Position numbers and translations under genes: made by a program. Positions 6,468 to 15,296 of a stretch of DNA of 53,922 bases are shown piece after piece. Each line of letters starts with the position of its first letter. Position 1 is the stretch's first letter. This DNA is from Limnohabitans sp. (GTDB taxonomy: Bacteria; Bacteroidota; Bacteroidia; Flavobacteriales; Flavobacteriaceae): contig JASGCW010000021.1 of NCBI GenBank assembly GCA_030053945.1, positions 1 to 53,922 of the forward strand, read 5' to 3'. Below the pieces are notes generated by a model. The model ran no database searches. It was given only the letters and a program-made list of their open reading frames with translations, and was not told the DNA's origin.

Positions 6468-7406
6468 ATGAATTTAACAGTAGAATATAAAGACACAGCA
6501 GGGACAATTACTAATCAAACTCACAACTTGACACGGATTGCTTTTGCAAAACATTTAGCAATTGCTGGACAAGGTTTTGCCCCACGACCGCAAAAACTTA
6601 TTCGAACACTTTCAATGTTTTTTCATTACAGCTATTATGTGCAAAGACAAGCATTTAATAACAATAGGTTTTCGGAACCTCCAATTCAACTTTCCGATCC
6701 TACAGGAAAAGGACAATTTTCAAATCTTGCAGGTAAAGCAATCGCTGACTATTTATCTAAACGAATTGACCAAAGTATTTTCACTGTAAACTATGAAGCC
6801 GCAATGAGATTAAGAAATATGCCACTGAATGTTGGACGACCTGACTTGCTTGCATACAAGCAAAATTCAATGTTTGCTATTGAAGCTAAAGGTTATTCTG
6901 GCGGACACGGTAATATGACAACTCATAAGGCACAATCTCAAACAGGCGGAATTCCAGTTAATTTTTCTGTTGCTTGTGTTTCTTATAACCTTTACAATAA
7001 TGTTCAATGTAAATATCACGATCCTTATAATGACAATGTTCCTTACGACAACGAATTATTAAAAAAGTTGACTCGGCAGTATTATAGCGGACTTTCAGAA
7101 TTTTTAAACGAAAAATATTTCAACTACAGGGAAATAGAAATTCAAGGCGAAAAATTTTATGAAGTTGAGTTATCGTATAGACCTTTTGAGAAATTATTCC
7201 CAAACGAATTTCTGTTCAGACATTTTTGGTACTTTGAAATTCTTGAGTTTTATAGACCAAGATTAATTCTGCCAATTGCAATAAGAGGTTATGCAGAAGA
7301 CGGTATTACAAATGAAATTAAGCCATTTATTTTTGACTCGAATAAAGAACAAGATAAGAACTTGTATATAGACAATGACAGAATTGGTTTGCAAATTAGA
7401 AGATAG
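6468..7406 (+). CDS. Orphan PD-(D/E)XK nuclease-like protein
   Basis: The 312-residue product has a clear PD-(D/E)XK motif: RPD at 124-126 (Asp126), thirteen residues later E139-A-K141 followed by Gly (FAIEAKG). The family includes restriction and repair nucleases. The N-terminal 100 residues are helical and polar; the C-terminal part, after about residue 210, is rich in aromatic residues. No helicase or methyltransferase partner is adjacent, which is unusual for restriction systems and suggests a stand-alone defence or Card-type effector. It follows the junction-4 repeat with a shared leader, so it fits the one-gene cassette pattern. Nuclease fold is well supported by motif; biological role is inference. 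Confidence 0.7.
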   Translation: MNLTVEYKDTAGTITNQTHNLTRIAFAKHLAIAGQGFAPRPQKLIRTLSMFFHYSYYVQRQAFNNNRFSEPPIQLSDPTGKGQFSNLAGKAIADYLSKRIDQSIFTVNYEAAMRLRNMPLNVGRPDLLAYKQNSMFAIEAKGYSGGHGNMTTHKAQSQTGGIPVNFSVACVSYNLYNNVQCKYHDPYNDNVPYDNELLKKLTRQYYSGLSEFLNEKYFNYREIEIQGEKFYEVELSYRPFEKLFPNEFLFRHFWYFEILEFYRPRLILPIAIRGYAEDGITNEIKPFIFDSNKEQDKNLYIDNDRIGLQIRR

Positions 7407-7522
7407 AAAAAACGGCTGCCAATCGAGTAGACTGCCCTGCTCATTAAGAACAGGGAGAACCTCTCAATTTAGCGAAACAATATCTTGAAATTCTAATAAA
7501 AAATAAACATGCATTTCAAACA

Positions 7523-7577
7523 CCACCGAGTACTTCGACAAGCTCATTATAAACCAAGCGGGTCATGTGCTCGGCGG
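7523..7577. repeat. attC-like inverted repeat (possible end of the cassette array)
   Basis: CCACCGAGTAC (7523-7533) pairs with GTGCTCGGCGG (7567-7577) at 9 of 11 positions, the two exceptions being G-T type. The 33-nt loop contains CTTCGACAAGCTCA, a motif also found at 13204-13217. The wobble-rich stem resembles those at the junctions upstream, but the CGTTA core is not obvious. Confidence 0.4.
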
Positions 7578-7731
7578 TTCGCAAAAAGATGGATTGAGTT
7601 GAATATGAAGTTCAGTTAGAGAAATATAACCTCTTTTCTTCAAACGCTGTAAAGTAATGAATGAGCCTCAAAAAGGGCTCTGTGCGAATGTCAAAAAATA
7701 GTAAGCGTAATCCCTATTTTTCAAGTTCTAT

Positions 7732-7869
7732 TCAGTCCAAAAAAGCATCTATAAATCGAACAAGGTTATCGAGAATGATTTTATCTTCTAAACTTGCTAT
7801 TTGTAGTTGGTGGCGGGAGATTTCTTGTCCCCAAGCTTCGGTATCTTGTATTACTAAATATGCGAAAAT
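7732..7869 (-). pseudogene. Possible 3' remnant of a lost gene (45 codons)
   Basis: On the minus strand a 45-codon stretch ends in a stop at 7734-7732 and reads like genuine protein: EAWGQEISRHQLQIASLED, then IILDNLVRFIDAFLD. It has no start codon and is preceded by an in-frame stop, so it would be the tail of a disrupted gene. I cannot name the family. Confidence 0.25.
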
Positions 7870-7985
7870 TCACCTTTTTAAACAAACTATGAACAGGATT
7901 TAAAAATACCTTACAATGCTTAATCTTGAGAATATCAAGATATGAATGGGATAATTATAACTTTTTTAATTAGGATTCAAAAAAC

Positions 7986-8034
7986 AAAGAGACTGTCTAA
8001 AAATACACTGCAAAGTTTAAGACAATCTTTTTTC
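7986..8034. terminator. Terminator-like hairpin with A/T flanks
   Basis: AGACTGTCT near 7990-7998 pairs with AGACAATCT near 8020-8028 with one mismatch. It is preceded by an A-rich and followed by a T-rich tract (TCTTTTTTC), so it could act on either strand. The gene it served is not evident, which supports gene loss in this stretch. Confidence 0.4.
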
Positions 8035-8487
8035 TTTACTAAAATATTCGGACACCTATCGGAGATAGTTTTCGTATAAGCGATTCTTAGAAACAGGGTT
8101 CAACTTTTAGGACACTCTCCTTTAGTCTATTTTCTCGTCGTTGTGGACATTTCCGCACTAATCGATAATTCAAAAAGCAAATTTCCTATCCCTAGACAAA
8201 AAACATTTATTTTTTTTAAAATCTTATAATACACAACTTATAAAAATCATCTTCTTTTTCCTTTTTGTCTTCAACATAAATTCAAACTTGCTTACTAGCC
8301 TTAAAATCGATTTTCCTTCGACAGATTCTTAATTTTACATATTTTTTTAATTAAAAAAACTAAAATCATTATGTTTTTAATTAAAAATAAGGTTTTACGT
8401 AATAAAGTTATTTTTTTTAACTAACTTTATTAGTGTAAAAAACAAGCATTTTACAAATTTTTCAATATTAATTTAAACGTAAAGAGT

Positions 8488-9210
8488 ATGAAAAGAATTT
8501 TACTTATTTTATCATTTTTAGCAAACCTAACTGCTTTTGCAGCAGATTTAGTTAATCCATCGTGGTCAGCATCAAATTACATTGCTAACCAATCTGCAAC
8601 CTACACATTTAGTTATACTGCTGTAACCCCAAGTCCAGATATGGTCATTTATGCCTATCCTGGTGTTTGGGGCTTAAACTGGAATGTAAGTGGCGCAACA
8701 GTAAGTATTAATGGTACGCCTGCAACCATAGACTCTGCAAACTCGTCTCAAATTGCCGCAGGATTTTATTTAAAATTAGTCAATAAGGCACTAGTAACTG
8801 CTGGCGCAAACATAGTAGTAACAATTTCGGCTACAAATCCAGGCGTAGGAACTTACAACTGGACTTGGATAAGAACGGCTGATGCAGGCGGAAACGAAGT
8901 AGATGGATTTCGTAATCCTGCTCCTATTGTAATTACTAGCTTATCAACAACAGAAAGTGTTGCTAATAAAATTAATTTAAACCTTTTCCCAAATCCTGTT
9001 TCTGACATATTACAAATAGATGCACTAAATAACAACGTTCTAAACACTCTAGAAATTTACAATTTATATGGTGCAAACGTAAAACGATATACCCCTCTTG
9101 TTTCAAGTTTTAAAATTGATGTGAATGATTTACCTAATGGGGTTTATATGTTAAAAATTAATACAACTGAAAAAGATACTTCCATAAGAAAAATTGTCGT
9201 TCGACATTAA
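8488..9210 (+). CDS. Secreted protein with T9SS type A sorting domain
   Basis: The 240-residue protein begins MKRILLILSFLANLTAFAA, a Sec signal peptide cleaved after about residue 19. Residues 20-145 form a beta-rich domain with repeated Thr/Asn-rich strands and no motif that I recognise. Residues about 165-240 are a type A T9SS C-terminal domain: it starts LNLFPNPVSD, has the L-x-I-Y-N-L-Y-G strand, PNGVYMLKI, and ends in basic residues (IRKIVVRH). The domain directs export across the outer membrane by the gliding-associated PorSS and is then removed. It is monocistronic and convergent with the large T9SS protein at 9285, with a shared terminator. Confidence 0.85.
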   Translation: MKRILLILSFLANLTAFAADLVNPSWSASNYIANQSATYTFSYTAVTPSPDMVIYAYPGVWGLNWNVSGATVSINGTPATIDSANSSQIAAGFYLKLVNKALVTAGANIVVTISATNPGVGTYNWTWIRTADAGGNEVDGFRNPAPIVITSLSTTESVANKINLNLFPNPVSDILQIDALNNNVLNTLEIYNLYGANVKRYTPLVSSFKIDVNDLPNGVYMLKINTTEKDTSIRKIVVRH

Positions 9211-9225
9211 TTATAAGGTTTTGAA

Positions 9226-9265
9226 AAAAAAGAGGCTGTCCTAACTTTTGGACAGCCTCTTTTTT
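9226..9265. terminator. Bidirectional intrinsic terminator
   Basis: AAAAAAGAGGCTGTCC (9226-9241) pairs perfectly with GGACAGCCTCTTTTTT (9250-9265) around an 8-nt loop. A and T tracts flank the GC core, so it terminates both convergent T9SS genes. Confidence 0.9.
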
Positions 9266-9284
9266 ATAAAATTTCATCTTAAAA

Positions 9285-12200
9285 TCAAAAGATAATTTTC
9301 TTAATTATTGTTTCTCCATTTTCCAACAACACTTTGGCAATAAGAGTCTCATTAGATTTTTTTATTGAAGAAATTTCAATTTCTAATTGTGTTTTATTTT
9401 TTTCTGTCAATTTTTGACCTAAAACATTGTAAATTGTAACTTCTTTAATATTCTCGATAGTTGATTTTACCACTATTGAATTTTCTGTTCCATAAACTTT
9501 TACCGAATTTTCTAATTCAAAATTATTTGCAGATAATGTTTGATTTGTAAAACGTAACACAAAACGGTCGTTAATAATTCCGTTATTAGTTGAAAATTGA
9601 TATGGGCTTTGTGAAATTTCGTGTGTTGTATTTAACAATTTATCCTCCAAATAAATTTTTTGATTTCTAACAGCAAATAAACCATCTATTGCAGCAACTC
9701 CTATAGTATAATTCCCATTAGCGGCAGCTTTTATTCCCAAAGGCACTTGGTCATTAACATCAAAAGGTATTGGTCTTCCTTGAATTGACATAGGCTCATT
9801 ATTTATAAGAGAATAAAAATTTTGAGGATTTTTATAATCTGTTATAGCATCTAAAATTCTGTCTTTACCATATGTTGCACCTTCAACATAACCAACTAAC
9901 ATTCTTGTAGTTTCTGTACCAGAAATAAAATCAATCCAAATTCTACCTTCAGAAGTCTCTCTTGTATTTGATGTTCCTTGTCTATAGAATTGATTGTTTG
10001 CAAACCCAGTACTGCGCATCGCATTATTAAATATTACAGTACCATTTGCTGGAGCTGCATTATCAAGCATCACAAAGAAACCTTGACCAGCACCAATTTT
10101 ATAATCACCAGGACCACTTGTAGCACCTACTGGGTTTACAGTTATATAATCTGAAGCATAATAATTATATTGATAATGCTGATAAAATGGATCTACAGAA
10201 TTAGTAGGCAATAGAGAGTGCGTCCATATTCTAACTCCCCCATCGATATTCGTATTAGTTGTCAAGAATTCTTTTACCCCGATAGCAGAAGGATACGGAT
10301 TACCAACTAAATTCCAATTATCATCATAGATAGTCCTTGCGATACCTTGAGTTCCAAGACCAGTATAATCATTACCTCTAGTCACTGGCACAGTAATAAT
10401 ACCATTATTCGGAACACCTGAAAAATTTGCGGTCCAAGTGGAAGGTGCAGCATTACTAAATGAGTTATTTCCTCTAACAATATATCCTTTTCCTGAATTC
10501 ATATTACCAGAAGCATTGTCCCATCTTCCTTCTCCACCATTAGGATTTGAACCAGTTGTATTCCATTGATAAATATAATTAGTCCCTCCTGTAGTAGTAA
10601 AATAATTCAAATCAAAATTTTTCACTGGTGAAGACCAAAAAACATAATCAAAAACTCGTTGGCTAGCTTCACGTTTTACTGATATATCCCCAGTATTAAC
10701 ACCTGAATTACTAACCTGAACTAAAGAACCATTATTTTGAACATCAACTGTACCATTATTTGTCAAATCATTTTCAATTTCGACATAAGTACTAGGCGAA
10801 ATAGTAAGTGTATAAGTTGGATTCACAGTCAAACTGCACACACTAAAACTTCCATTCGTAGCTGTTGAATAATTTTCGTTGATAATAGCAGCTTTAAATT
10901 TTGTAGGCGCACCATTACTCCAAGTTGTTCCATCCCAAGTTGTAGCACTAATATCTATTTTTACTGATGAAGTAGCTGTATAACAAGTAGCTGTATTTTC
11001 TCTAACTTGACAATAAAATTGATATCCATTTAACCCTGTCAAAGAAGAAATATTTAAAGCGTTTGTAGTAACACCAGAATACACACCAGAATTTGTTAAA
11101 GCTGTCCAAGAAGCTGTACCTGGAGCATTAGAATACCATTGATACGCTAATGAATTTCCACCCGAAAAGGCCTCTGTTGCTACCACATTTAAAGCAGCAT
11201 TTGTAGACATACAACTTAGCGATACAGCAGGTTGAGTATTTACAGCAGGCGACAAACTTGTTGTAGCAGGAAGTGTTCCTAAACGAGTAGCACAAGCACC
11301 TGCAGCAAGTGGTGTAATAGACCAATCTGAAGCATTATAAGTAGTTCTTGCAGCAAAAGCTCCTGAATTTCTAACCATATAAAAACCTGCTCCTGCTGCT
11401 GTGCGTACCTCATCAATAACTGTAGTTCCATTACTATTTCGTAAAGACAATTCATCATCTTCATTAAACCCTCCAGTTACCGATCCATTTGTAGAAACTG
11501 GCGATACACAAGAATTTACACCACCTGCAACTTGTATTACCCCTAAAGTTCCAGGAGCTATAGTTCCAGTTAAAGTTGCATAATTCGTTGCTGCTGCACC
11601 TGAACCATAAGTACCTCTTCTGTAAAGTCTATAATTACTTAAATTTATCGAAGATGACGTTCCATTATAAAAAGTTATTGTACCTCCTGACCCTGCAAAT
11701 TCATCATGTACTTCATAAATTATTAAATCAGTTATTACAGACTGACAACTTGTTACATCATTCACAATAACAGTAAATGGTGTTGTAAAAGGACAATTAC
11801 TTGCTGTCTTAACAGTTAGATTTCCAGTTGAAGCTCCTACTGGCACTTTTACGACCAACTTTGTAGCCGAATTTGAAATAACTGTTGCTGCAACCCCATT
11901 AAATGCAGCAGTAGCTCCTGAAAGCCCTGAAGTAGCTGTTATTGTTACTTCTGTCCCTATTGGCCCCGAAGCTGGATTTACAGTAGCTAGTGATAAAGGT
12001 GTACAAGTTCCTTGCACAGTAAAATCATCAATTCTATGATTACCTGAATTAGTTGAAGTACTAGTCCATCTAAACCTTAAATTGTCAACACCCTCAGCTG
12101 CAGCAGGTAAACTTATTCTAAGTCCTGAATTAACTAAAGCCCAAGTAGCATTTGCTGCTACATTTGTAAAAGCAACATTATTCCAAGTTACTCCATCTGA

Positions 12201-12545
12201 ACTCCACTGAAAAGTAATTGGTGAGCTAAAAGTTGGTGTCGATCTAGCTCCCCATAAAACCGTTATATTTGTAAAACCTATAGTAGAAAGATTATTAGCA
12301 TATGTTAATGTATGACTTACTCCATTTGTTCCAGCGCCATTAAAGAAAACATTAGAATTACTTGAAGCCCCCGTATAAACTCCAGATGCTGAAGCTGTAC
12401 TCACAGACCACCCGTTTGCCGTATTAGAGCTCGTCCATCCTGTAGGCAATACAGTACCAGCAGCAAAATTTTCTGTATAAATTGTTACTTGTCCCCACCC
12501 CATAATAGAGAACAGCAACCCAAATAGTATTATTTTTAACTTCAT
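9285..12545 (-). CDS. Large T9SS-exported multidomain surface protein
   Basis: A 1086-residue protein with an N-terminal signal peptide (MKLKIILFGLLFSIMGWGQ). Its segments in order are: a beta-sandwich of about 160 residues common in Flavobacterium secreted proteins (YTENFAAGTVLPTGWT); an IPT/TIG-like domain at about 183-260 (ATVNPASGPIGTEVTITA); a lamin-tail-like domain at about 267-400 (IIYEVHDEFAGSGGTITFYN); an Ig-like region with a CYTATS Cys at about 440-535; and a long Gly/Asn-rich beta region. A C-terminal type A sorting domain at about 1010-1086 ends ENGETIIKKIIF. No catalytic motif is visible; the make-up suggests an adhesin or cell-surface structural protein. A promoter-like element lies at 12612-12586. 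Confidence 0.85.
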   Translation of the reverse strand: MKLKIILFGLLFSIMGWGQVTIYTENFAAGTVLPTGWTSSNTANGWSVSTASASGVYTGASSNSNVFFNGAGTNGVSHTLTYANNLSTIGFTNITVLWGARSTPTFSSPITFQWSSDGVTWNNVAFTNVAANATWALVNSGLRISLPAAAEGVDNLRFRWTSTSTNSGNHRIDDFTVQGTCTPLSLATVNPASGPIGTEVTITATSGLSGATAAFNGVAATVISNSATKLVVKVPVGASTGNLTVKTASNCPFTTPFTVIVNDVTSCQSVITDLIIYEVHDEFAGSGGTITFYNGTSSSINLSNYRLYRRGTYGSGAAATNYATLTGTIAPGTLGVIQVAGGVNSCVSPVSTNGSVTGGFNEDDELSLRNSNGTTVIDEVRTAAGAGFYMVRNSGAFAARTTYNASDWSITPLAAGACATRLGTLPATTSLSPAVNTQPAVSLSCMSTNAALNVVATEAFSGGNSLAYQWYSNAPGTASWTALTNSGVYSGVTTNALNISSLTGLNGYQFYCQVRENTATCYTATSSVKIDISATTWDGTTWSNGAPTKFKAAIINENYSTATNGSFSVCSLTVNPTYTLTISPSTYVEIENDLTNNGTVDVQNNGSLVQVSNSGVNTGDISVKREASQRVFDYVFWSSPVKNFDLNYFTTTGGTNYIYQWNTTGSNPNGGEGRWDNASGNMNSGKGYIVRGNNSFSNAAPSTWTANFSGVPNNGIITVPVTRGNDYTGLGTQGIARTIYDDNWNLVGNPYPSAIGVKEFLTTNTNIDGGVRIWTHSLLPTNSVDPFYQHYQYNYYASDYITVNPVGATSGPGDYKIGAGQGFFVMLDNAAPANGTVIFNNAMRSTGFANNQFYRQGTSNTRETSEGRIWIDFISGTETTRMLVGYVEGATYGKDRILDAITDYKNPQNFYSLINNEPMSIQGRPIPFDVNDQVPLGIKAAANGNYTIGVAAIDGLFAVRNQKIYLEDKLLNTTHEISQSPYQFSTNNGIINDRFVLRFTNQTLSANNFELENSVKVYGTENSIVVKSTIENIKEVTIYNVLGQKLTEKNKTQLEIEISSIKKSNETLIAKVLLENGETIIKKIIF

Positions 12546-12585
12546 AAATTAGGATTATTTTTTTGTTTATTAAAATTGAACGACC

Positions 12586-12612
12586 AAAAATATTGTAAAA
12601 AATAAGCTTCAA
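12586..12612 (-). promoter_or_regulatory. Bacteroidota-type promoter of the large T9SS gene
   Basis: On the minus strand TTG (12612-12610) is followed after 16 nt by TATTTTTG (12593-12586), matching the TTG/TAnnTTTG consensus, slightly short in spacing. It lies about 40 nt before the start at 12545. A TATTTTTG on the plus strand at 12638-12645 may similarly serve recX, though without a clear TTG. Confidence 0.55.
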
Positions 12613-12700
12613 CATAAGCAAAATGTTATTTTAACTTTATTTTTGTCGATATTTCAAAAATACTATCCATCTCATTATATCTTAGTTAATTTTCAAACAG

Positions 12701-13198
12701 ATGTCAGTCAATTCAGTTAATTTCCTACCTCCTGAAATAATTAGAAAAATAGAATACTATTGTAGTTATCAGGAACGATGTCATAACGAAGTAATCCTGA
12801 AGCTCCATTCTTTAGCTGTTTCAAAAGATAAAATAGACACTATTTTAGTACATCTAATCGAAAATAATTTTCTGAATGAGGAGCGTTTCGCTTGTTCTTT
12901 TGCTAGAGGAAAACACAATATTAAAAAATGGGGTAAAATTCGGATTGAAAACGAATTAAAACAACGGAATATTTCTAAATACAATATTTCAAAAGCTTTA
13001 AAAGAAATTTCAAATGAAAATTACATAATTACATTTAATGAATTAGCAGAAAGAAATTGGGAGTCTATTAGAGAAACAAACGTTCAAAAAAAGAAAAAGA
13101 AATTTTGTGATTTCTTACTCCGTAAAGGATGGGAAAGTCATTTGGTTTTTGACAAAGCACAAGAACTGGAGAAAAGATGGATGATGGGTGATGGATGA
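12701..13198 (+). CDS. recX: RecX family regulator of RecA
   Basis: The 165-residue product matches RecX, which binds along RecA filaments and limits their activity. Visible features are the three-helix repeats with NFLNEERFACSFARGK, then KWGKIRIENELKQRNIS, the most conserved part of the family. The length is normal for RecX. The last six residues (WMMGDG) are encoded by the beginning of the GATGG-type repeat block that follows, so the native end seems to have been replaced by repeat sequence. The gene is monocistronic and convergent with the ketoacyl synthase gene at 13439. Confidence 0.85.
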   Translation: MSVNSVNFLPPEIIRKIEYYCSYQERCHNEVILKLHSLAVSKDKIDTILVHLIENNFLNEERFACSFARGKHNIKKWGKIRIENELKQRNISKYNISKALKEISNENYIITFNELAERNWESIRETNVQKKKKKFCDFLLRKGWESHLVFDKAQELEKRWMMGDG

Positions 13199-13438
13199 TG
13201 GTGCTTCGACAAGCTCAGCAACCGTTGAGTGTGGGAAGTTGGAAGTTGGAAGTTGGAAGTTGGATGATGGAAGATGGAAGATGGATGATGGGTGATGGAT
13301 GACGGGTGATGGTGCTAAGACAAAATCAGTAACCGTTGAGTGTAGGAAGTTAGGGATGTGAGACTGAAATCTGTGAATGAATACGGCAACTGAACACTGT
13401 GACTAAACACTGAATACTGAACACTGAGCACTAAAATA
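13175..13438. repeat. Minisatellite-like block between recX and the ketoacyl synthase gene
   Basis: The block is built from variants of GATGGATGATGGGTGATGG, GTTGGAA units and GATGGAAGATGG. It contains a larger duplication: a GTGCTTCGACAAGCTCAG copy with CCGTTGAGTGTGG (13200-13235) recurs in decayed form at 13312-13347. The tail 13385-13438 is made of ACTGAACACTGA-like units. The block overlaps the 3' end of recX and abuts the stop codon of the gene at 13439. Related units occur at 24660-24725 and inside bioF. Confidence 0.8.
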
Positions 13439-14584
13439 CTAAGCACTAATCAACACACTCACAGCATTTCCTCCAAAACCTACTGCGTTAACTAGTATCT
13501 TTTTTAATTCCTTCCTTTCAGATTTATTTTTAAAATAGGGACTTGGAATAAATTGATTGTGCTGTAACATCATAATTGCTAATTCGACACTTAATGTTCC
13601 TGATGCTCCAAAAGTATGTCCTAATTTCCACTTGTTTGTAGTAAGCATTGGTAAATGGTCGCCAAAAACTTTTTGTATAGCTTTGTATTCTGACAAATCC
13701 CCTTTAACAGTTCCTGGCGCATGCATTACTATGACATCAACTTCTTCTAATGCTACATCTTTTAAAGCCATTTTTATGGACCTTTGAAAACATTCTGCTT
13801 CGGTAGAGATCGAAATTCCGTGTTCTAGAACATCGGTCGCATAGCCTATTCCTTCAATATATGCTAAAGCATTTTTTGTATTATCATTTTCTAGTGCTAG
13901 CATCGAAGCGCCTTCACCCAATACCATCGTGCTTTTTTGTTTGTCTAAATCCAAGGCACAACATTCTTCAGATTTAGAATAAATCTTCAAGGCTTGCATT
14001 TGTGCAATCGTGAATGCTGTTAATGGTGCCTCACTACCTCCAACTAAAAATTTATCACACATCCCTGACTGCAACCAAGCTACACCATTAAGTAAAGCGT
14101 GCAACGCTGTAGAACAAGTTATAGAATGCGAAATATCTGGTCCTTTTGCTTTAAGATCATGAGCTACCCAACTTGAAATATTCCCTAAAGTTGTGGTAGG
14201 CGAAGTCAACACATCTACTTTTCCTTTCTCTATAAAATTTTGATGTTGTATCTCAAAAATTTCGGTAGCCCCACGGGAAGAACCTATGTTTATTCCAAAA
14301 TCATCAGTACTAGTCCATCTCGCTTGTTTCACAGCTTCTCTTGCCGCTAACATCGCATATAAAACTGAATTATCTAAACTTTTATATTTGCTATCTGAAT
14401 TTCGCAATTGTTCGATTAATGTTTTAGAAGCTAAAGATAATTGTGAAACTGGTACTTTTTGATTACCAATGGTAGCAAGCTGAATCTTAGTTTGATTGTC
14501 TAAATACGAATTCCAAATCGCTTCTGAATTATCACCCAAAGCCGAAATCGATGCACAAGCCGTTATTGCAATTTTTTTTCTCAT
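13439..14584 (-). CDS. Beta-ketoacyl synthase of the biotin-linked type
   Basis: A 381-residue thiolase-fold condensing enzyme. The catalytic triad is present: Cys157 in SITCSTALH, His288 in VMHAPGT, and His323 in WKLGHTFGASG with Lys320 before it. The HAPGT motif departs from the common HGTGT. The protein is somewhat shorter than FabF (about 410). It is the last gene of the run bioD-bioA-DUF2233-KAS, and its ATG directly follows the upstream stop codon. A role in making the pimeloyl precursor of biotin is an inference from this position; a general fatty-acid or pigment role is possible. The C-terminal stop (reading LISA then TAG) abuts the ACTGAACACTGA-like repeat. Confidence 0.8.
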   Translation of the reverse strand: MRKKIAITACASISALGDNSEAIWNSYLDNQTKIQLATIGNQKVPVSQLSLASKTLIEQLRNSDSKYKSLDNSVLYAMLAAREAVKQARWTSTDDFGINIGSSRGATEIFEIQHQNFIEKGKVDVLTSPTTTLGNISSWVAHDLKAKGPDISHSITCSTALHALLNGVAWLQSGMCDKFLVGGSEAPLTAFTIAQMQALKIYSKSEECCALDLDKQKSTMVLGEGASMLALENDNTKNALAYIEGIGYATDVLEHGISISTEAECFQRSIKMALKDVALEEVDVIVMHAPGTVKGDLSEYKAIQKVFGDHLPMLTTNKWKLGHTFGASGTLSVELAIMMLQHNQFIPSPYFKNKSERKELKKILVNAVGFGGNAVSVLISA

Positions 14585-15286
14585 TTATTCGACCACAGTA
14601 ATTATTACACCAAATCTCCCATCAAATTGTTCCCATTTTTTTTGAGGCAAATACATTCTAGAAACAAAACCATCAAGATATAATGCTTCTTTACAACCTC
14701 TATCTTTGAAAAACTTAGCAAACTCATAAAAATTTACTTCTTCTTTAGAAATTGCAAAAATAGCATTTCCGTTAGGCAATATTCCAACTCCATTTCGGAT
14801 ATTCAAATTCTTAGATTTTTCTTGAAATTGGGCATTTATTTTCCCCTTAACAACCAACATTGGTCCTGACTGTGTGGCGTATTTTACATTTTTGGAATTT
14901 TTAAAATCTGGTGTTATTACTATACTAGGTTTATTTTTCTTATCTAAATAAAATATGCCGTTTGGTTTTAAGTAAAAATTACCTTCCCCATTACTTGTAT
15001 CTATAGCAGATTTTTCGACCCCGTTTTCAATATAAAGACCTTGTGGAGAAAAATCTTTTTTAAACATTCCTCCATTCATTGCAAATACAAGTTTATATTT
15101 TTTTGATTCTAAGTTATTTTTTAACTGCAAAAAATCAATAAACAACTTCCCTTTTTCATCTTTCCAAAACATTTTGATTTTTTGGGGTTGATTTACTTCA
15201 AAAAAAACAATTTTGTCTTGCTCTGAATTTGTCAAAAAGCCAAAACAAACCAAAAGGAAGAAAACTCCAAATACATATTTTATCAT
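14585..15286 (-). CDS. Phosphodiester glycosidase family (NAGPA/DUF2233) exported protein
   Basis: The 233-residue protein begins with a hydrophobic signal or anchor (MIKYVFGVFFLLVCFGFL). The DUF2233 core follows: VFAMNGGMFKKDFSPQGLYI near residues 68-88, QSGPMLVVKG near 140, RNGVGILPNG near 165, and CKEALYLDGFVSRMY near 195-210. This family shares its fold with the mammalian uncovering enzyme that cleaves GlcNAc-phosphodiesters. Its substrate in Flavobacteria is not known, but an envelope glycan is likely. It sits within the biotin operon, 10 nt after bioA, though nothing in it suggests a biotin function. Confidence 0.75.
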   Translation of the reverse strand: MIKYVFGVFFLLVCFGFLTNSEQDKIVFFEVNQPQKIKMFWKDEKGKLFIDFLQLKNNLESKKYKLVFAMNGGMFKKDFSPQGLYIENGVEKSAIDTSNGEGNFYLKPNGIFYLDKKNKPSIVITPDFKNSKNVKYATQSGPMLVVKGKINAQFQEKSKNLNIRNGVGILPNGNAIFAISKEEVNFYEFAKFFKDRGCKEALYLDGFVSRMYLPQKKWEQFDGRFGVIITVVE

Positions 15287-15296
15287 AGCGACAAAA

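Larger units (their letters stand above)
7407..8487. other. Gene-poor region with decayed sequence
   Basis: No intact gene is seen over about 1.1 kb. It contains a CCCTG/CAGGG hairpin near 7433-7455, the inverted repeat at 7523-7577, a short coding-like remnant on the minus strand (7732-7869), and a terminator-like hairpin at 7986-8034. An 80-codon plus-strand frame at 7661-7903 has protein composition unlike a real gene. The last 300 bases are very AT-rich and contain the promoter region for the T9SS protein at 8488. Confidence 0.5.

Noticed and set aside
6562..6789. 75-codon frame within the PD-(D/E)XK-like gene
   Set aside because: It is the +1 shadow of a gene with a strong motif.
7661..7903. 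80-codon plus-strand frame
   Set aside because: Composition is rich in Ser, Lys and Cys with no family pattern, and the minus strand in the same place reads more like protein.
11128..11464. Overlapping frames inside the large T9SS gene
   Set aside because: Out-of-frame shadows of a repetitive Thr/Gly/Asn-coding region.
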